Of a DNA stretch of 64,000 bases, positions 8,771-17,282 are shown in pieces. The stretch is from NCBI GenBank assembly GCA_963814905.1, contig CAWFEM010000012.1:186001-250000 (forward strand), read 5' to 3'. Origin of the DNA: DASWJZ01 sp963814905. GTDB taxonomy: Bacteria > Pseudomonadota > Alphaproteobacteria > Rhizobiales > Afifellaceae. The notes below the pieces were generated by a model. It worked only from the letters and a program-made list of their open reading frames with translations, was not told where the DNA came from and did no database searches. How positions within the stretch are numbered: the first letter of the stretch is position 1; the number at the start of each line of letters is the position of its first letter. The position numbers were made by a program, and so were the translations under genes.

Positions 8771-9757
8771 TCAAGAGAATCCCGCCACTGCGTGAGGCAC
8801 GTAGGGCGCCTCGAGCGCCTTCACTTCCTCCTCCGAAAGCGCGAGGTCGAGCGCCGCGACAGCGTCCTCAAGATGCTTCGGCTTGCTGGCGCCGACGATC
8901 GGCGCCGTCACGCCGGGCTTCTGCAGGAGCCAGGCGAGCGCAATCTGCGCCGCAGGAACGCCTCGCGCTGTCGCGATCTTCTGCACCGCCTCGACGACCA
9001 GGCGGTCGGCGGCGGCCGTGTGCTCGTAGAGGCTTTTCCCGAAAGCGTCGGTGGCGGCGCGCTCCGTGCTCGGGCTGTCCTCCCACGGCCGCGCCAGCTT
9101 GCCGCGCGCCAATGGCGACCAGGGGATGACCCCGATCCCCTCGGAACGGCAGAGCGGGAGCATCTCGCGCTCCTCCTCGCGGTAGAGCAGGTTCAGGTGG
9201 TTCTGCATGGAGACGAAGCGCGACCAGCCGTTGGCGCGCTGGATCGAAAGCGCCTTCATGAATTGCCACGACCACATGGAGGAGGCGCCGATATAGCGCG
9301 CCTTGCCGGCCTTCACGACATCGTGGAGCGCCTCCAGCGTCTCCTCGATCGGCGTCTCGTAGTCCCAGCGATGTATCTGATAGAGATCGACATAGTCGGT
9401 GCCGAGCCGCTTCAGGCTGGCGTCGATCTCGCCCATGATGGCCTTGCGCGACAGGCCGCGGCCGTTCGGCTCGTCGCGCATCTTGGCGCAGACCTTTGTG
9501 GCGAGCACGATCTCGTCGCGCTTGGCGAAGTCCTTCAGCGCGCGTCCGGTGATCTCCTCGCTCGCTCCGAGTGAATAGACGTTCGCCGTATCGAAGAAGT
9601 TGATGCCGGCATCGAGCGCCTGGCGAAAGAAGGGCCGGCTTTCCTCTTCTTCGAGCACCCATTGGTGGGCGCCGCGCTCGCGCGCGCCGTAGGTCATGCA
9701 GCCGAGGCAGATACGGGAAACCTTGAGGCCGGTCGCGCCGAGATTGACGTATTGCAT
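8771..9757 (-). CDS. Aldo/keto reductase
   Basis: NADPH-dependent oxidoreductase of the AKR superfamily, 328 aa, usual length, cytosolic TIM barrel. Visible catalytic text: DTANVYSLG (Asp and Tyr), VLATKVC (Lys) and YQIHRWD (His). The C-terminal cofactor motif includes PIVGASKPKHLEDA. The ATG at 9757 has CAGGAGAG upstream; an extension to 9838 has no such site. It diverges from the CoA-transferase gene across a 113-bp gap with a 21-bp palindrome. It resembles the YajO/general stress type of AKR; the substrate is unknown. A role in the neighbouring sugar pathway is possible but unproven. Confidence 0.88.
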   Translation of the reverse strand: MQYVNLGATGLKVSRICLGCMTYGARERGAHQWVLEEEESRPFFRQALDAGINFFDTANVYSLGASEEITGRALKDFAKRDEIVLATKVCAKMRDEPNGRGLSRKAIMGEIDASLKRLGTDYVDLYQIHRWDYETPIEETLEALHDVVKAGKARYIGASSMWSWQFMKALSIQRANGWSRFVSMQNHLNLLYREEEREMLPLCRSEGIGVIPWSPLARGKLARPWEDSPSTERAATDAFGKSLYEHTAAADRLVVEAVQKIATARGVPAAQIALAWLLQKPGVTAPIVGASKPKHLEDAVAALDLALSEEEVKALEAPYVPHAVAGFS

Positions 9758-9830
9758 CGGACTCTCCTGAATTTTCTGGCGGTAGAGGGCTGGCCGCCTC
9801 AGGCCCTGGAGGCGGGCCGGCGTCAGATAC

Positions 9831-9851
9831 GCTTGCATACGTCGTGCAAGC
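9831..9851. promoter_or_regulatory. Candidate operator in the AKR / CoA-transferase divergent region
   Basis: GCTTGCA (9831-9837) and TGCAAGC (9845-9851) are perfect 7-bp inverted arms with a 7-bp spacer, 20-40 bp before the CoA-transferase start and 74-94 bp before the AKR start. Dyads of this size suit a dimeric HTH repressor, but no regulator gene lies next to it. Confidence 0.4.
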
Positions 9852-9870
9852 CTGATTTCAAATCCCTGAA

Positions 9871-11061
9871 ATGCTCGCCCAGTTGCACGGCCTCCGCGTT
9901 CTTGAGCTCGCCCGTATTCTCGCCGGCCCTTGGACGGGACAGCTTCTCGCCGATCTCGGCGCCGACGTGGTGAAGGTGGAGCGCCCCGGCGCCGGCGACG
10001 ATACGCGCGGCTGGGGCCCGCCCTTCGTTGAGGCGCGCGATGGCGGGACGCTTTCGGCGAGCTATTTTCACGCCTGCAACCGCGGCAAGCGGTCCGTCAC
10101 CGCCGATCTGGAGAGCGAGGAAGGCCGCGCATTGGTGCGACGCCTCGCCTCGCACGCCGACGTGGTGATCGAGAACTTCAAGGTCGGGGGGCTGAAGCGC
10201 TACGGCCTCGACCACGAGAGCCTGCGCTCGCTCAACCCGGGTCTCGTCTGCTGCTCCATCTCCGGCTTCGGGCAGGACGGTCCCTACGCGCACCGGCCCG
10301 GCTACGATTTCCTGGTGCAGGGCATGGGCGGCATCATGGACCTGACCGGCGACCCGCAAGGTGAGCCGCAGAAGATCGGCGTCGCCTTCGCCGATGTCTT
10401 CACCGGGGTCTATTCCGCCGTTGCGATCCTCGCCGCCCTCAGGCGGCGCGACGAGACGGGGGAGGGATGCCATATCGACATGGCGCTCCTCGACACGCAG
10501 GTGGGCGTGCTCGCCAACCAGGCGCTCGGCTATCTCGTTTCAGGCGCGGCGCCGCGACGCATGGGAAACGCCCATCCGAGCATCGTTCCCTACCAGGTCT
10601 TCCCGGCATCCGACGGGCATCTGATCGTGGCGGTCGGCAACGATCCGCAATTCGCCAGGCTTCTCGGGGTTCTCGGCGCGCCGGAGCTTGCCTCCGATCA
10701 GCGCTTCCTCACGAATGCCGACCGCGTCGGCAACCGCGACGCGCTCGCCGCTATGATTTCCGCGCTCACCGCGAAGTGGATGCGTACGGAGCTCCTTTCC
10801 GCGTTGGAGCAGGCTGGCGTGCCGGCGGGGCCCATCAACAGTGTCGCCGACGTCTTCGCCGACCCGCAGGTGGTGGCGCGCGGTATGCGCATCGATCTGA
10901 GCGAGCCGGCCGCTGCGGGCGGTGCGGTCCCCGGCGTACGCTCGCCGATCATGATCGACGGCGAACCGGCGGCGGCCGCGCGGCCTTCTCCGGCGCTCGG
11001 GGCGCATAATGACGACGTGCTCGCCGACCCGAATTGGGGCGGCGCACCAGAGCGGTCATGA
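9871..11061 (+). CDS. CaiB/BaiF family (class III) CoA-transferase
   Basis: Moves coenzyme A between acids. It is 396 aa, the family length. N-terminal text LRVLELARILAGPWTGQLLADLGADVVKVE is characteristic, and the catalytic Asp is probably in DMALLDTQVG (residues about 205-214), as in formyl-CoA transferase. The C-terminal part has GPINSVADVFADPQV, also typical. Its substrate cannot be read from the sequence. An SDR gene follows 63 bp later on the same strand, so the two may be co-transcribed. Confidence 0.9.
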   Translation: MLAQLHGLRVLELARILAGPWTGQLLADLGADVVKVERPGAGDDTRGWGPPFVEARDGGTLSASYFHACNRGKRSVTADLESEEGRALVRRLASHADVVIENFKVGGLKRYGLDHESLRSLNPGLVCCSISGFGQDGPYAHRPGYDFLVQGMGGIMDLTGDPQGEPQKIGVAFADVFTGVYSAVAILAALRRRDETGEGCHIDMALLDTQVGVLANQALGYLVSGAAPRRMGNAHPSIVPYQVFPASDGHLIVAVGNDPQFARLLGVLGAPELASDQRFLTNADRVGNRDALAAMISALTAKWMRTELLSALEQAGVPAGPINSVADVFADPQVVARGMRIDLSEPAAAGGAVPGVRSPIMIDGEPAAAARPSPALGAHNDDVLADPNWGGAPERS

Positions 11062-11124
11062 CGAGCCGAAGGATTTGTGCAAAAGGCTCTGCCGAGCCCA
11101 AAGACGGACAGGAAGGGGAGGGAT

Positions 11125-11865
11125 ATGGGAAAGATCGCAATCGTGACGGGTGCGGGCAGCGGCATCGGAAAGGCAGTGGCGCGGACGCTTCTGAAGTCCG
11201 GCTACAGCGTGGTGCTTGCCGGACGCCGCAAGGAGCAGCTTGAAGCCACTGCGGCGGAAGGCGGCGGCGATGCGCTTCCTGTCTCAACCGACGTCAGCAA
11301 TCCCGATTCGGTCGCCGCGCTTTTCAAGGCGACCAAGGACAAATACGGCCGCCTCGATCTTCTCTTCAACAATGCCGGCACCAACTCGCCGCCCGTCCCC
11401 TTCGAGGATCTGACCAACGAGCAGTGGCTGACCGTCGTCGGCGTCAATCTGAACGGCATGTTCTTCTGCGCGCGCGAGGCGGTGCGGATGATGAAAGCGC
11501 AGTCGCCGAAGGGTGGGCGCATCATCAACAATGGTTCGATCTCCGCGCACGCGCCGCGGCCGCGCTCCGCGCCCTATACGTCGACCAAGCACGCGGTGAC
11601 CGGGCTCACCAAGTCGATCTCGCTCGACTGCCGCGCCGACGACATCGCCTGCGGCCAGATCGATATCGGCAACGCGCTGACGGAGATGGCGGCCAAGATG
11701 AAGGACGGCGTCCCGCAGGCGAACGGCACGGTTGCGAAGGAGCCGCTCATGGACGTGCAGATCGTCGCCGATTCCGTGCTCTACATGGATTCGCTCCCGC
11801 TCAGCGCGAACGTGCTCTTCCACACGGTCATGGCTAACCAGATGCCGTTCGTCGGCAGGGGGTGA
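11125..11865 (+). CDS. Short-chain dehydrogenase/reductase
   Basis: Classical SDR of 246 aa. The cofactor motif TGAGSGIG is at residues about 8-15, NNAG near 90, and the active site is Ser in NNGSISAHA followed by YTSTK. I chose the ATG at 11125 (MGKIAIVTG) because GGAAGGGGAGG precedes it; an in-frame start at 11077 adds residues with no SDR similarity. It is probably an operon partner of the CoA-transferase. The substrate is unknown. Confidence 0.88.
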   Translation: MGKIAIVTGAGSGIGKAVARTLLKSGYSVVLAGRRKEQLEATAAEGGGDALPVSTDVSNPDSVAALFKATKDKYGRLDLLFNNAGTNSPPVPFEDLTNEQWLTVVGVNLNGMFFCAREAVRMMKAQSPKGGRIINNGSISAHAPRPRSAPYTSTKHAVTGLTKSISLDCRADDIACGQIDIGNALTEMAAKMKDGVPQANGTVAKEPLMDVQIVADSVLYMDSLPLSANVLFHTVMANQMPFVGRG

Positions 11866-11901
11866 CGGAATTTCAGCGGTCCTCGGCGGGGCATCCTCTC
11901 C

Positions 11902-11937
11902 TTGACATCAAGACATCAAAATACTTATGTCTTGATG
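11902..11937 (+). promoter_or_regulatory. vapBC promoter and autoregulatory operator
   Basis: CATCAAGACAT (11906-11916) and ATGTCTTGATG (11927-11937) are perfect 11-bp inverted arms with a 10-bp spacer, directly before the antitoxin ATG at 11939. TTGACA at 11902-11907 overlaps the left arm and TTATGT sits 17 bp further on. This is what is expected for repression by a ribbon-helix-helix VapB-VapC complex. The -10 would place the transcript start within about two bases of the ATG. Confidence 0.65.
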
Positions 11938-11938
11938 C

Positions 11939-12184
11939 ATGCGAACGACGCTCACGCTCGACGACGACGTGGCGGTGCAGATTGAGCGTCTGCGCCGCGA
12001 GCGCGATTCCAGCCTGAAGGAGACGGTGAACGATCTTCTTCGCCGAGGGTTGCGGCACATGGAAGAGGCACCGAAGAAGCGTAAGCCGTTCCGCACAAGG
12101 GCGTCCCGACTGGGGCCTCCACTGATCAATATCGACAATATCGCTGAAGCGATCGCCTATGCCGAAGGCGAAGACTTCAAGTGA
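11939..12184 (+). CDS. vapB: VapB-type ribbon-helix-helix antitoxin
   Basis: Antitoxin of 81 aa. Residues 1-45 form the RHH DNA-binding fold (MRTTLTLDDDVAVQIERLRR, then TVNDLLRRGLRHM), and the C-terminal tail would wrap VapC. It should neutralise the toxin and, with it, repress the promoter at the palindrome just upstream. There is no Shine-Dalgarno sequence before the ATG, and the predicted transcript start nearly coincides with it, so a leaderless message is likely. The stop overlaps the vapC start as GTGA. Confidence 0.85.
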   Translation: MRTTLTLDDDVAVQIERLRRERDSSLKETVNDLLRRGLRHMEEAPKKRKPFRTRASRLGPPLINIDNIAEAIAYAEGEDFK

Positions 12185-12612
12185 TCCTGGTCGACGTCAA
12201 TCTTCTCCTCTACGCCCGTGACCTCGGCTCTTCCCGGCATGAGGCGGCGCGCGCCTGGCTGGACGATAAGTTGGGCGGCTCGCACGCCGTGGGTTTGCCA
12301 TGGGCGAGCCTTCTCGGTTTTTTGCGGCTGGTCACAAATCCGAGAATTTTCCCGCACGCGCTGACCATGAGCGAGGCCTGGCAACAGGTCGCCGATTGGC
12401 TTTCCGCCGAGCCCGCCTGGATTCCGCAGCCGACCGATCGTCACGCCGAGGTGCTTAGAAACTTGCTCGGCGAGCCGGGCGTGCACGGCAATCTCGTGCC
12501 GGATGCTCACCTTGCCGCGTTGGCGATCGAGCACGGCCTGACGCTCTGCTCTGTCGACGGCGATTTCGCGCGGTTCAAGACTCTGCGCTGGGAGAATCCG
12601 CTCGCCGCTTGA
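12181..12612 (+). CDS. vapC: VapC-type PIN-domain toxin (RNase)
   Basis: PIN-domain ribonuclease toxin of 143 aa. Acidic metal ligands are Asp5 (LVDVN), Asp108 (VPDAHLAALA) and Asp126/Asp128 (SVDGDF). The segment WASLLGFLRLVTNPR matches the PIN subgroup well known from Mycobacterium. It starts with GTG at 12181, overlapping the antitoxin stop, so translation is coupled. VapC toxins typically cleave tRNA or rRNA; the target here is unknown. The gene ends 9 bp before the convergent ribB. Confidence 0.85.
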   Translation: MILVDVNLLLYARDLGSSRHEAARAWLDDKLGGSHAVGLPWASLLGFLRLVTNPRIFPHALTMSEAWQQVADWLSAEPAWIPQPTDRHAEVLRNLLGEPGVHGNLVPDAHLAALAIEHGLTLCSVDGDFARFKTLRWENPLAA

Positions 12613-12621
12613 GCAACCGCC

Positions 12622-13743
12622 TTAGCTTTCCACGATCTCCGTCCCCGCGATCTCGATGCCGAAGCCGGCAAGGCCGACATATTGCCGGTGCTGGGTGGCG
12701 ACGAGGGTGATCGACGAGACGCGGAGATCGCGCAGGATTTGCGCGCCGAGCCCGATCTCGCGCCAGCGCTCGCGGCGTTTCAGCGAACTCTGGTGGCGGT
12801 CGGTGCCTTCCGCCCCCGCTGCTTCCGAAGGCGGGGCGGCGGTCGGCTGGAGCGTCGTGATCTTGGGATCGCGAACGTAGATCAGGATGCCCTTGTTGCC
12901 GGCCTTGAAGCGGGCGAGCGCGACGTCGAGCCAGCGCTGTGAGCGCGGCGCGTCGAAGAGGTCGCGCAACGGCTGCTCGTGATGGATGCGGCAGGGGACG
13001 CCGCTCTGTCCGCCGACCTCCCCGAAGGCGACGGCGATGTGCTGCGTGTCGTCGAAAGGCGTCGTGTAGATGTGCGCCGTGGCCGTGCCGATCGGCGTCT
13101 CGACCGGCATGCTGTCGATCCGCTGCACGAAGGATTCCGTCCTGATGCGGTGCTCGATCAGGTCGGCGATGGAGACGATCTTGAGGCCGTGTTCCTTGGC
13201 GAAGGCGATCAGCGCCGGCAGCCGCTTCACGGTGCCGTCGTCGTTGACGATCTCGGCAAGCACGCCGGTCTCCGGAAGGCCGGCAAGACGGCAGAGATCG
13301 GTCGCCGCCTCCGTGTGGCCGGAGCGGATCAGGACGCCGCCGGTCTTGCTGGCGAGCGGGAAGACGTGGCCGGGACGCAGAAAGTCCGTGGCGATGCAAT
13401 TGTCGTTGGCGAGTGCGCGTAGCGTGTTTGAGCGCTCCTCCGCGGAGATGCCGGTCGTCAGGCCGACCTTGTAGTCGACGGAGACGGTGAAGGCGGTTCG
13501 CATCGGGTCGCGGTTGGTCGCCACCATCGGCGCAAGCTGCAACCGATCCGCGAAACCCTGGCTCATGGGCGCGCAGATGATGCCGCTCGTATGGCGGATC
13601 ATGAAGGCGATCTGCTCCGAGGTCGCCTTGGAGGCGGCCATGATGAGATCGCCTTCGTTCTCCCGGTCGTCGTCGTCGACGACGACCACAAGCTCGCCGG
13701 CGGCGATCGCCGCGATGGCTTCCGATACCGAGTTCAGGGTCAT
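12622..13743 (-). CDS. ribB: 3,4-dihydroxy-2-butanone-4-phosphate synthase with degenerate GTP cyclohydrolase II domain
   Basis: Makes the four-carbon precursor of riboflavin from ribulose 5-phosphate. It is 373 aa. Residues 1 to about 200 are the RibB domain with the catalytic loop DDDDRENEGD (23-32) and SGIICAP. Residues about 205-373 align with GTP cyclohydrolase II, but the zinc site is gone: where the enzyme has RVHSECLTGD and then C-D-C, this protein reads RIHHEQPLRD with no cysteines following. It therefore probably has RibB activity only, matching the RibBX form known from proteobacteria. A true ribA should exist elsewhere. I see no FMN riboswitch upstream. Confidence 0.88.
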   Translation of the reverse strand: MTLNSVSEAIAAIAAGELVVVVDDDDRENEGDLIMAASKATSEQIAFMIRHTSGIICAPMSQGFADRLQLAPMVATNRDPMRTAFTVSVDYKVGLTTGISAEERSNTLRALANDNCIATDFLRPGHVFPLASKTGGVLIRSGHTEAATDLCRLAGLPETGVLAEIVNDDGTVKRLPALIAFAKEHGLKIVSIADLIEHRIRTESFVQRIDSMPVETPIGTATAHIYTTPFDDTQHIAVAFGEVGGQSGVPCRIHHEQPLRDLFDAPRSQRWLDVALARFKAGNKGILIYVRDPKITTLQPTAAPPSEAAGAEGTDRHQSSLKRRERWREIGLGAQILRDLRVSSITLVATQHRQYVGLAGFGIEIAGTEIVES

Positions 13744-13926
13744 TGCTTCTCCTAGCGGGGCTTCTCCCTAGCCGGGGTGGCGAAGCCACGCAATGCGATG
13801 CGCGAGGCCGTGCACTCCGCCGGACGATAAAGCGCAGCGTTCGCGCCTTTCCGTCGGGCCCCGCGGATGCGATATCGTCTTCGCGGCGAGCGGGCGGTTT
13901 TCGCTCAGGCGAATAAGCGAGGCGGA

Positions 13927-15594
13927 ATGGCGGCGAGAACTGGCGGGCGCATCCTGGTCGACAATCTGATCGCGCATGGCGCGGACCTGGTTTTCTGCGT
14001 GCCCGGGGAAAGCTTTCTCGGGGCGATCGACGCGCTGCGGGAGGTGAAGAACCAGGTCAGGCTGATCGTCTGTCGGCAGGAGGGCGGCGCGGCCAATATG
14101 GCGGAGGCCTACGGCAAGCTGACGGGAAGGCCGGGAGTCGTCTTCGTCACCCGTGGGCCGGGCGTCGCCAATGCCGCGATCGGTCTCCACACGGCGCGGC
14201 AGGATTCCACGCCGATGCTCCTGTTGATCGGCCAGGTCGGCCGCGACGCGCTCGGCCGCGAGGCGTTCCAGGAGATAGATTACCGCCGCATGCTGGGCGA
14301 GGTCACGAAGTGGGTTGACCAGGTCGACGATCCGGCGCGAATCCCCGAATACGTCGCGCGCGCTTATGCGATCGCGATGGCGGGCCGGCGTGGACCGGTG
14401 GCGCTGGTCTTTCCGGAGGACGTCTTGACCGCGCTCGCCGAGGCGGAGGACGTCGCGCCGATGCCGGTCGTGGAGCCGTCGCCGAGCGCGGGCGAGATGG
14501 CGGAGCTTAAGCGGCTCCTCGCCGCGGCGAAGCGCCCGCTTGCGATCGTCGGCGGCAGCGGCTGGTCGGAGAAGGCCTGCGCCGATCTCGTTCGCTTCGC
14601 GGAGGCTTACGACCTGCCGGTCGCGGCGGCGTTCCGCTGCCAGGACCGCATGGACAACACGCATCCGCTCTATGTCGGCGAGCTCGGCACGACCGTCTCC
14701 CCGGAACTCGCGAAGCGCGTTCGCGAGGCCGATCTGCTTATCGCGATCGGTGCGCGGCTCGACGAGATGACGACGTCGGGCTACACGCTGGTCCGTTCGC
14801 CGACGCCGAGCCAGACGCTCGTCCATGTGCAGCCGGGGGCGGAGGAGCTCGGACGCGTTTTCAGGCCGGCGCTGCCGATCAATGCCGCCGTCGGGCCGTT
14901 CCTTTCGGCGGCGGCCGCCTTGGAGCCTCCCGCCCATGCCGATTGGACGGAATGGGTGCGCGATGCGCGTCGCGCCTTCGACGCGCAGCTCGCCGGGCGG
15001 TCCTTTCCCGGTCCGGTCGACTTTCCCGCGATCATGGCGACGGTGCGCGAGCGGCTAGCGCCTGACGCCATCATCACCAACGGCGCCGGCAACTACACCG
15101 GCTGGTGCCAGCGTCACTACCTCTACCGCAGCTTCCCGACGCAGCTTGGGCCTATCAGCGGTGCGATGGGCTACGGGTTTCCCGCGGCGGTTGCCGCGAA
15201 GGCCGTCCACCCTGACCGTGACGTCGTCTGCTTCGCCGGCGACGGCTGCTTTCTGATGACCGGGCAGGAGCTCGCGACCGCCGTGCAGCATGGGCTCTCG
15301 GTGGTCACGCTCGTCCTCGACAACGGCATGTACGGGACGATCCGGATGCACCAGGAGCGCAACTATCCCGGCCACGTCTATGCGACGGAGCTGACCAATC
15401 CGGACTTTGCCGCGCTTGCGCGCGCCTACGGCGCGCACGGCGAAACGGTTCGCGCGACGGAGGAGTTCGCGCCGGCGTTTGAACGCGCGCTATCGGCAGG
15501 TCGTCCCGCCGTCGTCCATATCCTGATGGAGCAGGACATCATCACGACACGCGCCACGCTGACCGAGCTGCGTGAGAAGACTTCGCCGCGCTAG
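13927..15594 (+). CDS. Thiamine diphosphate-dependent enzyme, acetolactate-synthase-like
   Basis: Member of the AHAS/pyruvate-oxidase superfamily, 555 aa. Visible are the catalytic Glu in CRQEGGAANMA (residues about 51-61) and the ThDP/Mg motif GDGCFLMTGQE leading to DNGMYG near residue 470. No small regulatory subunit (ilvH) is adjacent, so a catabolic role (for example oxalyl-CoA- or benzoylformate-type chemistry) is as likely as branched-chain amino acid synthesis. The ATG at 13927 follows AGCGAGGCGGA; an in-frame start at 13867 is less well supported. It diverges from ribB. Confidence 0.85.
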   Translation: MAARTGGRILVDNLIAHGADLVFCVPGESFLGAIDALREVKNQVRLIVCRQEGGAANMAEAYGKLTGRPGVVFVTRGPGVANAAIGLHTARQDSTPMLLLIGQVGRDALGREAFQEIDYRRMLGEVTKWVDQVDDPARIPEYVARAYAIAMAGRRGPVALVFPEDVLTALAEAEDVAPMPVVEPSPSAGEMAELKRLLAAAKRPLAIVGGSGWSEKACADLVRFAEAYDLPVAAAFRCQDRMDNTHPLYVGELGTTVSPELAKRVREADLLIAIGARLDEMTTSGYTLVRSPTPSQTLVHVQPGAEELGRVFRPALPINAAVGPFLSAAAALEPPAHADWTEWVRDARRAFDAQLAGRSFPGPVDFPAIMATVRERLAPDAIITNGAGNYTGWCQRHYLYRSFPTQLGPISGAMGYGFPAAVAAKAVHPDRDVVCFAGDGCFLMTGQELATAVQHGLSVVTLVLDNGMYGTIRMHQERNYPGHVYATELTNPDFAALARAYGAHGETVRATEEFAPAFERALSAGRPAVVHILMEQDIITTRATLTELREKTSPR

Positions 15595-15636
15595 CGACGG
15601 GCAGGATGACCCCCACCAATCGGAAAGCTGACCATC

Positions 15637-16503
15637 TCACTTCTCTAGTCGCTTGCGAATCGCTTGCAGTTCCTTGCGGCGCTCCGCGGTCGTCTTGGGG
15701 TAGGCCATTTTGAGCGCCTCGAGGGTGTCGAGAACAACTTGCGAAACGATCAGGCGCGCATTCTCCTTATCGTCGGCGGGCACGACATACCAGGGCGCGT
15801 TTTCGGTGCTTGTCGCGCTCAGGCAGTCGCCATAGACCTCCATGTACCGCTCCCAGAACTTCCGCTCCTCGATATCGCCGATGCTGAATTTCCAGTTCTT
15901 CTCCGGGTCGTCGATGCGCGCCAGAAAGCGTTTGCGCTGCTCGTCCTTCGAGAGGTGAAGAAAGAATTTTACGATGCGTGTTCCGTTGGCGTGGAGGTGC
16001 TTCTCCAGGTCCACAATCGAGCGGTAGCGGTCGTGCCAGACTTTTTTGTCGCCATGCGGGTCAGGCAGCCCTTCGCTGATCAGAAGATCTCGGTGCACGC
16101 GCACGATGAGAACTTCTTCGTAGTAGGATCGGTTGAAAATGCCGATCTTCCCGCGCGGTGGCAGATCACGCGTGGTGCGCCAGAGAAAATCGTGCTGCAA
16201 TTCGGCGGCGCTGGGATGCTTGAAGCTGAAGACTTGGCAGCCCTGGGGGTTGACCCCGGACATGACATGCCGGATCGCGCCGTCCTTTCCCGCCGCATCC
16301 ATCGCCTGGAAGATCAGCAGGATCGCGTGGCGGTTGTCGGCGTAGAGAAGCTGTTGTTGCGCGCTCAACTTCTCGACCTGTTCTTCCAGAAATTTTTTGT
16401 ATTGGCTCTTGGATTTGTAAACGGCATCGACTTTCGTCGGCCATTTCTCGAGATCGACCTCGTCGCCTTCGTCAACGCGGAAGTCCTTTGTGTGTATTTT
16501 CAT
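15637..16503 (-). CDS. ppk2: Polyphosphate kinase 2 family protein
   Basis: PPK2 transfers phosphate between polyphosphate and nucleotides. It is 288 aa, a single-domain form. The Walker A-like loop is AMDAAGKDG (residues 67-75), and the second family block is NRSYYEEVLIVRVH (about 124-137). The C-terminal part has RFLARIDDPEKNWKFS, which I associate with the AMP/ADP-phosphorylating classes rather than with a synthesis-only enzyme; the class is not certain. Base composition is visibly lower in GC than the genes to its left. It stands divergent to the N-ATPase operon, which also belongs to the atypical block. Confidence 0.9.
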   Translation of the reverse strand: MKIHTKDFRVDEGDEVDLEKWPTKVDAVYKSKSQYKKFLEEQVEKLSAQQQLLYADNRHAILLIFQAMDAAGKDGAIRHVMSGVNPQGCQVFSFKHPSAAELQHDFLWRTTRDLPPRGKIGIFNRSYYEEVLIVRVHRDLLISEGLPDPHGDKKVWHDRYRSIVDLEKHLHANGTRIVKFFLHLSKDEQRKRFLARIDDPEKNWKFSIGDIEERKFWERYMEVYGDCLSATSTENAPWYVVPADDKENARLIVSQVVLDTLEALKMAYPKTTAERRKELQAIRKRLEK

Positions 16504-17107
16504 CTTTGTGCCTTCGTGGGTTGTTTGCGCGTTACTCCGAGGTTCGCGAACGCCGGCTCAATGGTGATGACCCTCAGCTCCCCTTCCTCGTAGCGGCGCA
16601 ATGGGGGGATCGGCCGAGAGGATCTCGGCGCAATTCTGGCGCGACTGGATCGCCTAGGCCAAGATAGTGGACGATGTGACAACGCTTCGGCGACTTTGAT
16701 ACGTTGTGCTCAAAGGCTTCGGAATAACTTCAGACTGCATACCTATTCGAACCGACTGTTCAATTTTGCTCACACGCCTCGCGTTGCGTTGATTATCGTC
16801 CCCGACGTCGGCGGCGGTCGATCCCGGCGCGTGGGCGCGGAAGGCACGTCTTAGAGGTTATCACCTCCTTGAGCGCTGAAGCGGTCTCTGGAATGGGCAG
16901 CGCAATCCCCCGCGCTGGCGATGCCTTCCGACAAAAATGGCCTCGAAGCGAGGGCCATCCTGCGCCCGGCATCCGCCAATTGCGCTGGATCAATGAAGCG
17001 CCGGTAAGAGGGTACTGAACTCGGCGTTCGTTTGGCAAAGGCTCCGCGCCGATTCGAGATGCTGCGACGCCCCACTCGACGGCGATAGCCGCGGAAGGAG
17101 CGAGGGG
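16504..17107. other. Long intergenic stretch between ppk2 and the N-ATPase operon
   Basis: About 600 bases without a convincing gene. It must hold the promoters of leftward ppk2 and the rightward ATPase operon, but I could not identify convincing -35/-10 pairs or a FixK/Fnr dyad. The ATCACCTCCTT string near 16860 resembles the 3' tail of 16S rRNA by chance. Short reading frames on both strands have neither ribosome sites nor recognisable products. Confidence 0.5.
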
Positions 17108-17260
17108 ATGACCATGGCTACGGTCGACAACAGCATGACGAGTGGAACATCGCGGAAGCTTGGCCTCGGTGCACTGAGCAGCGATGAGTTTCGCCTCGGC
17201 AACCGGTCATGCATCCGTCGACAGGTGGCGAAGGAAGCCGCCGCCAGTAGCGTCAACTGA
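17108..17260 (+). CDS. Possible 50-residue protein upstream of atpD
   Basis: A short open frame that begins MTMATVDNSM and ends with TGA at 17258-17260, 22 bp before atpD. It is preceded by GGAAGGAGCGAGGGG, a better ribosome site than that of atpD itself. The product is hydrophilic and has no hydrophobic segment or motif I recognise. It may be a leader peptide for the operon or simply a chance frame. Only the ribosome site and position support it. Confidence 0.35.
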   Translation: MTMATVDNSMTSGTSRKLGLGALSSDEFRLGNRSCIRRQVAKEAAASSVN

Positions 17261-17282
17261 CGCTTGGAACTGCAGAGCGAAT

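Noticed and set aside
13744..13926. Possible FMN riboswitch before ribB
   Set aside because: The leader is under 200 bp, shared with a divergent gene, and none of the conserved FMN-element blocks is visible.
15595..15700. Left attachment repeat matching the 3' end of tRNA-Ala
   Set aside because: I compared the tRNA 3' end (about 20 bases from 26482) with this border and with 16504-17283 and found no match.
16850..16875. ATCACCTCCTT, identical to the 3' tail of 16S rRNA
   Set aside because: Only 11 bases match, no other rRNA sequence is nearby, and the flanks do not resemble 16S. Taken as chance.
16504..17282. FixK/Fnr dyad or Pho box controlling the N-ATPase or ppk2
   Set aside because: TTGAT occurs in the stretch but no properly spaced ATCAA partner follows; no 11-bp-phased CTGTCAY-like repeats were found before ppk2.
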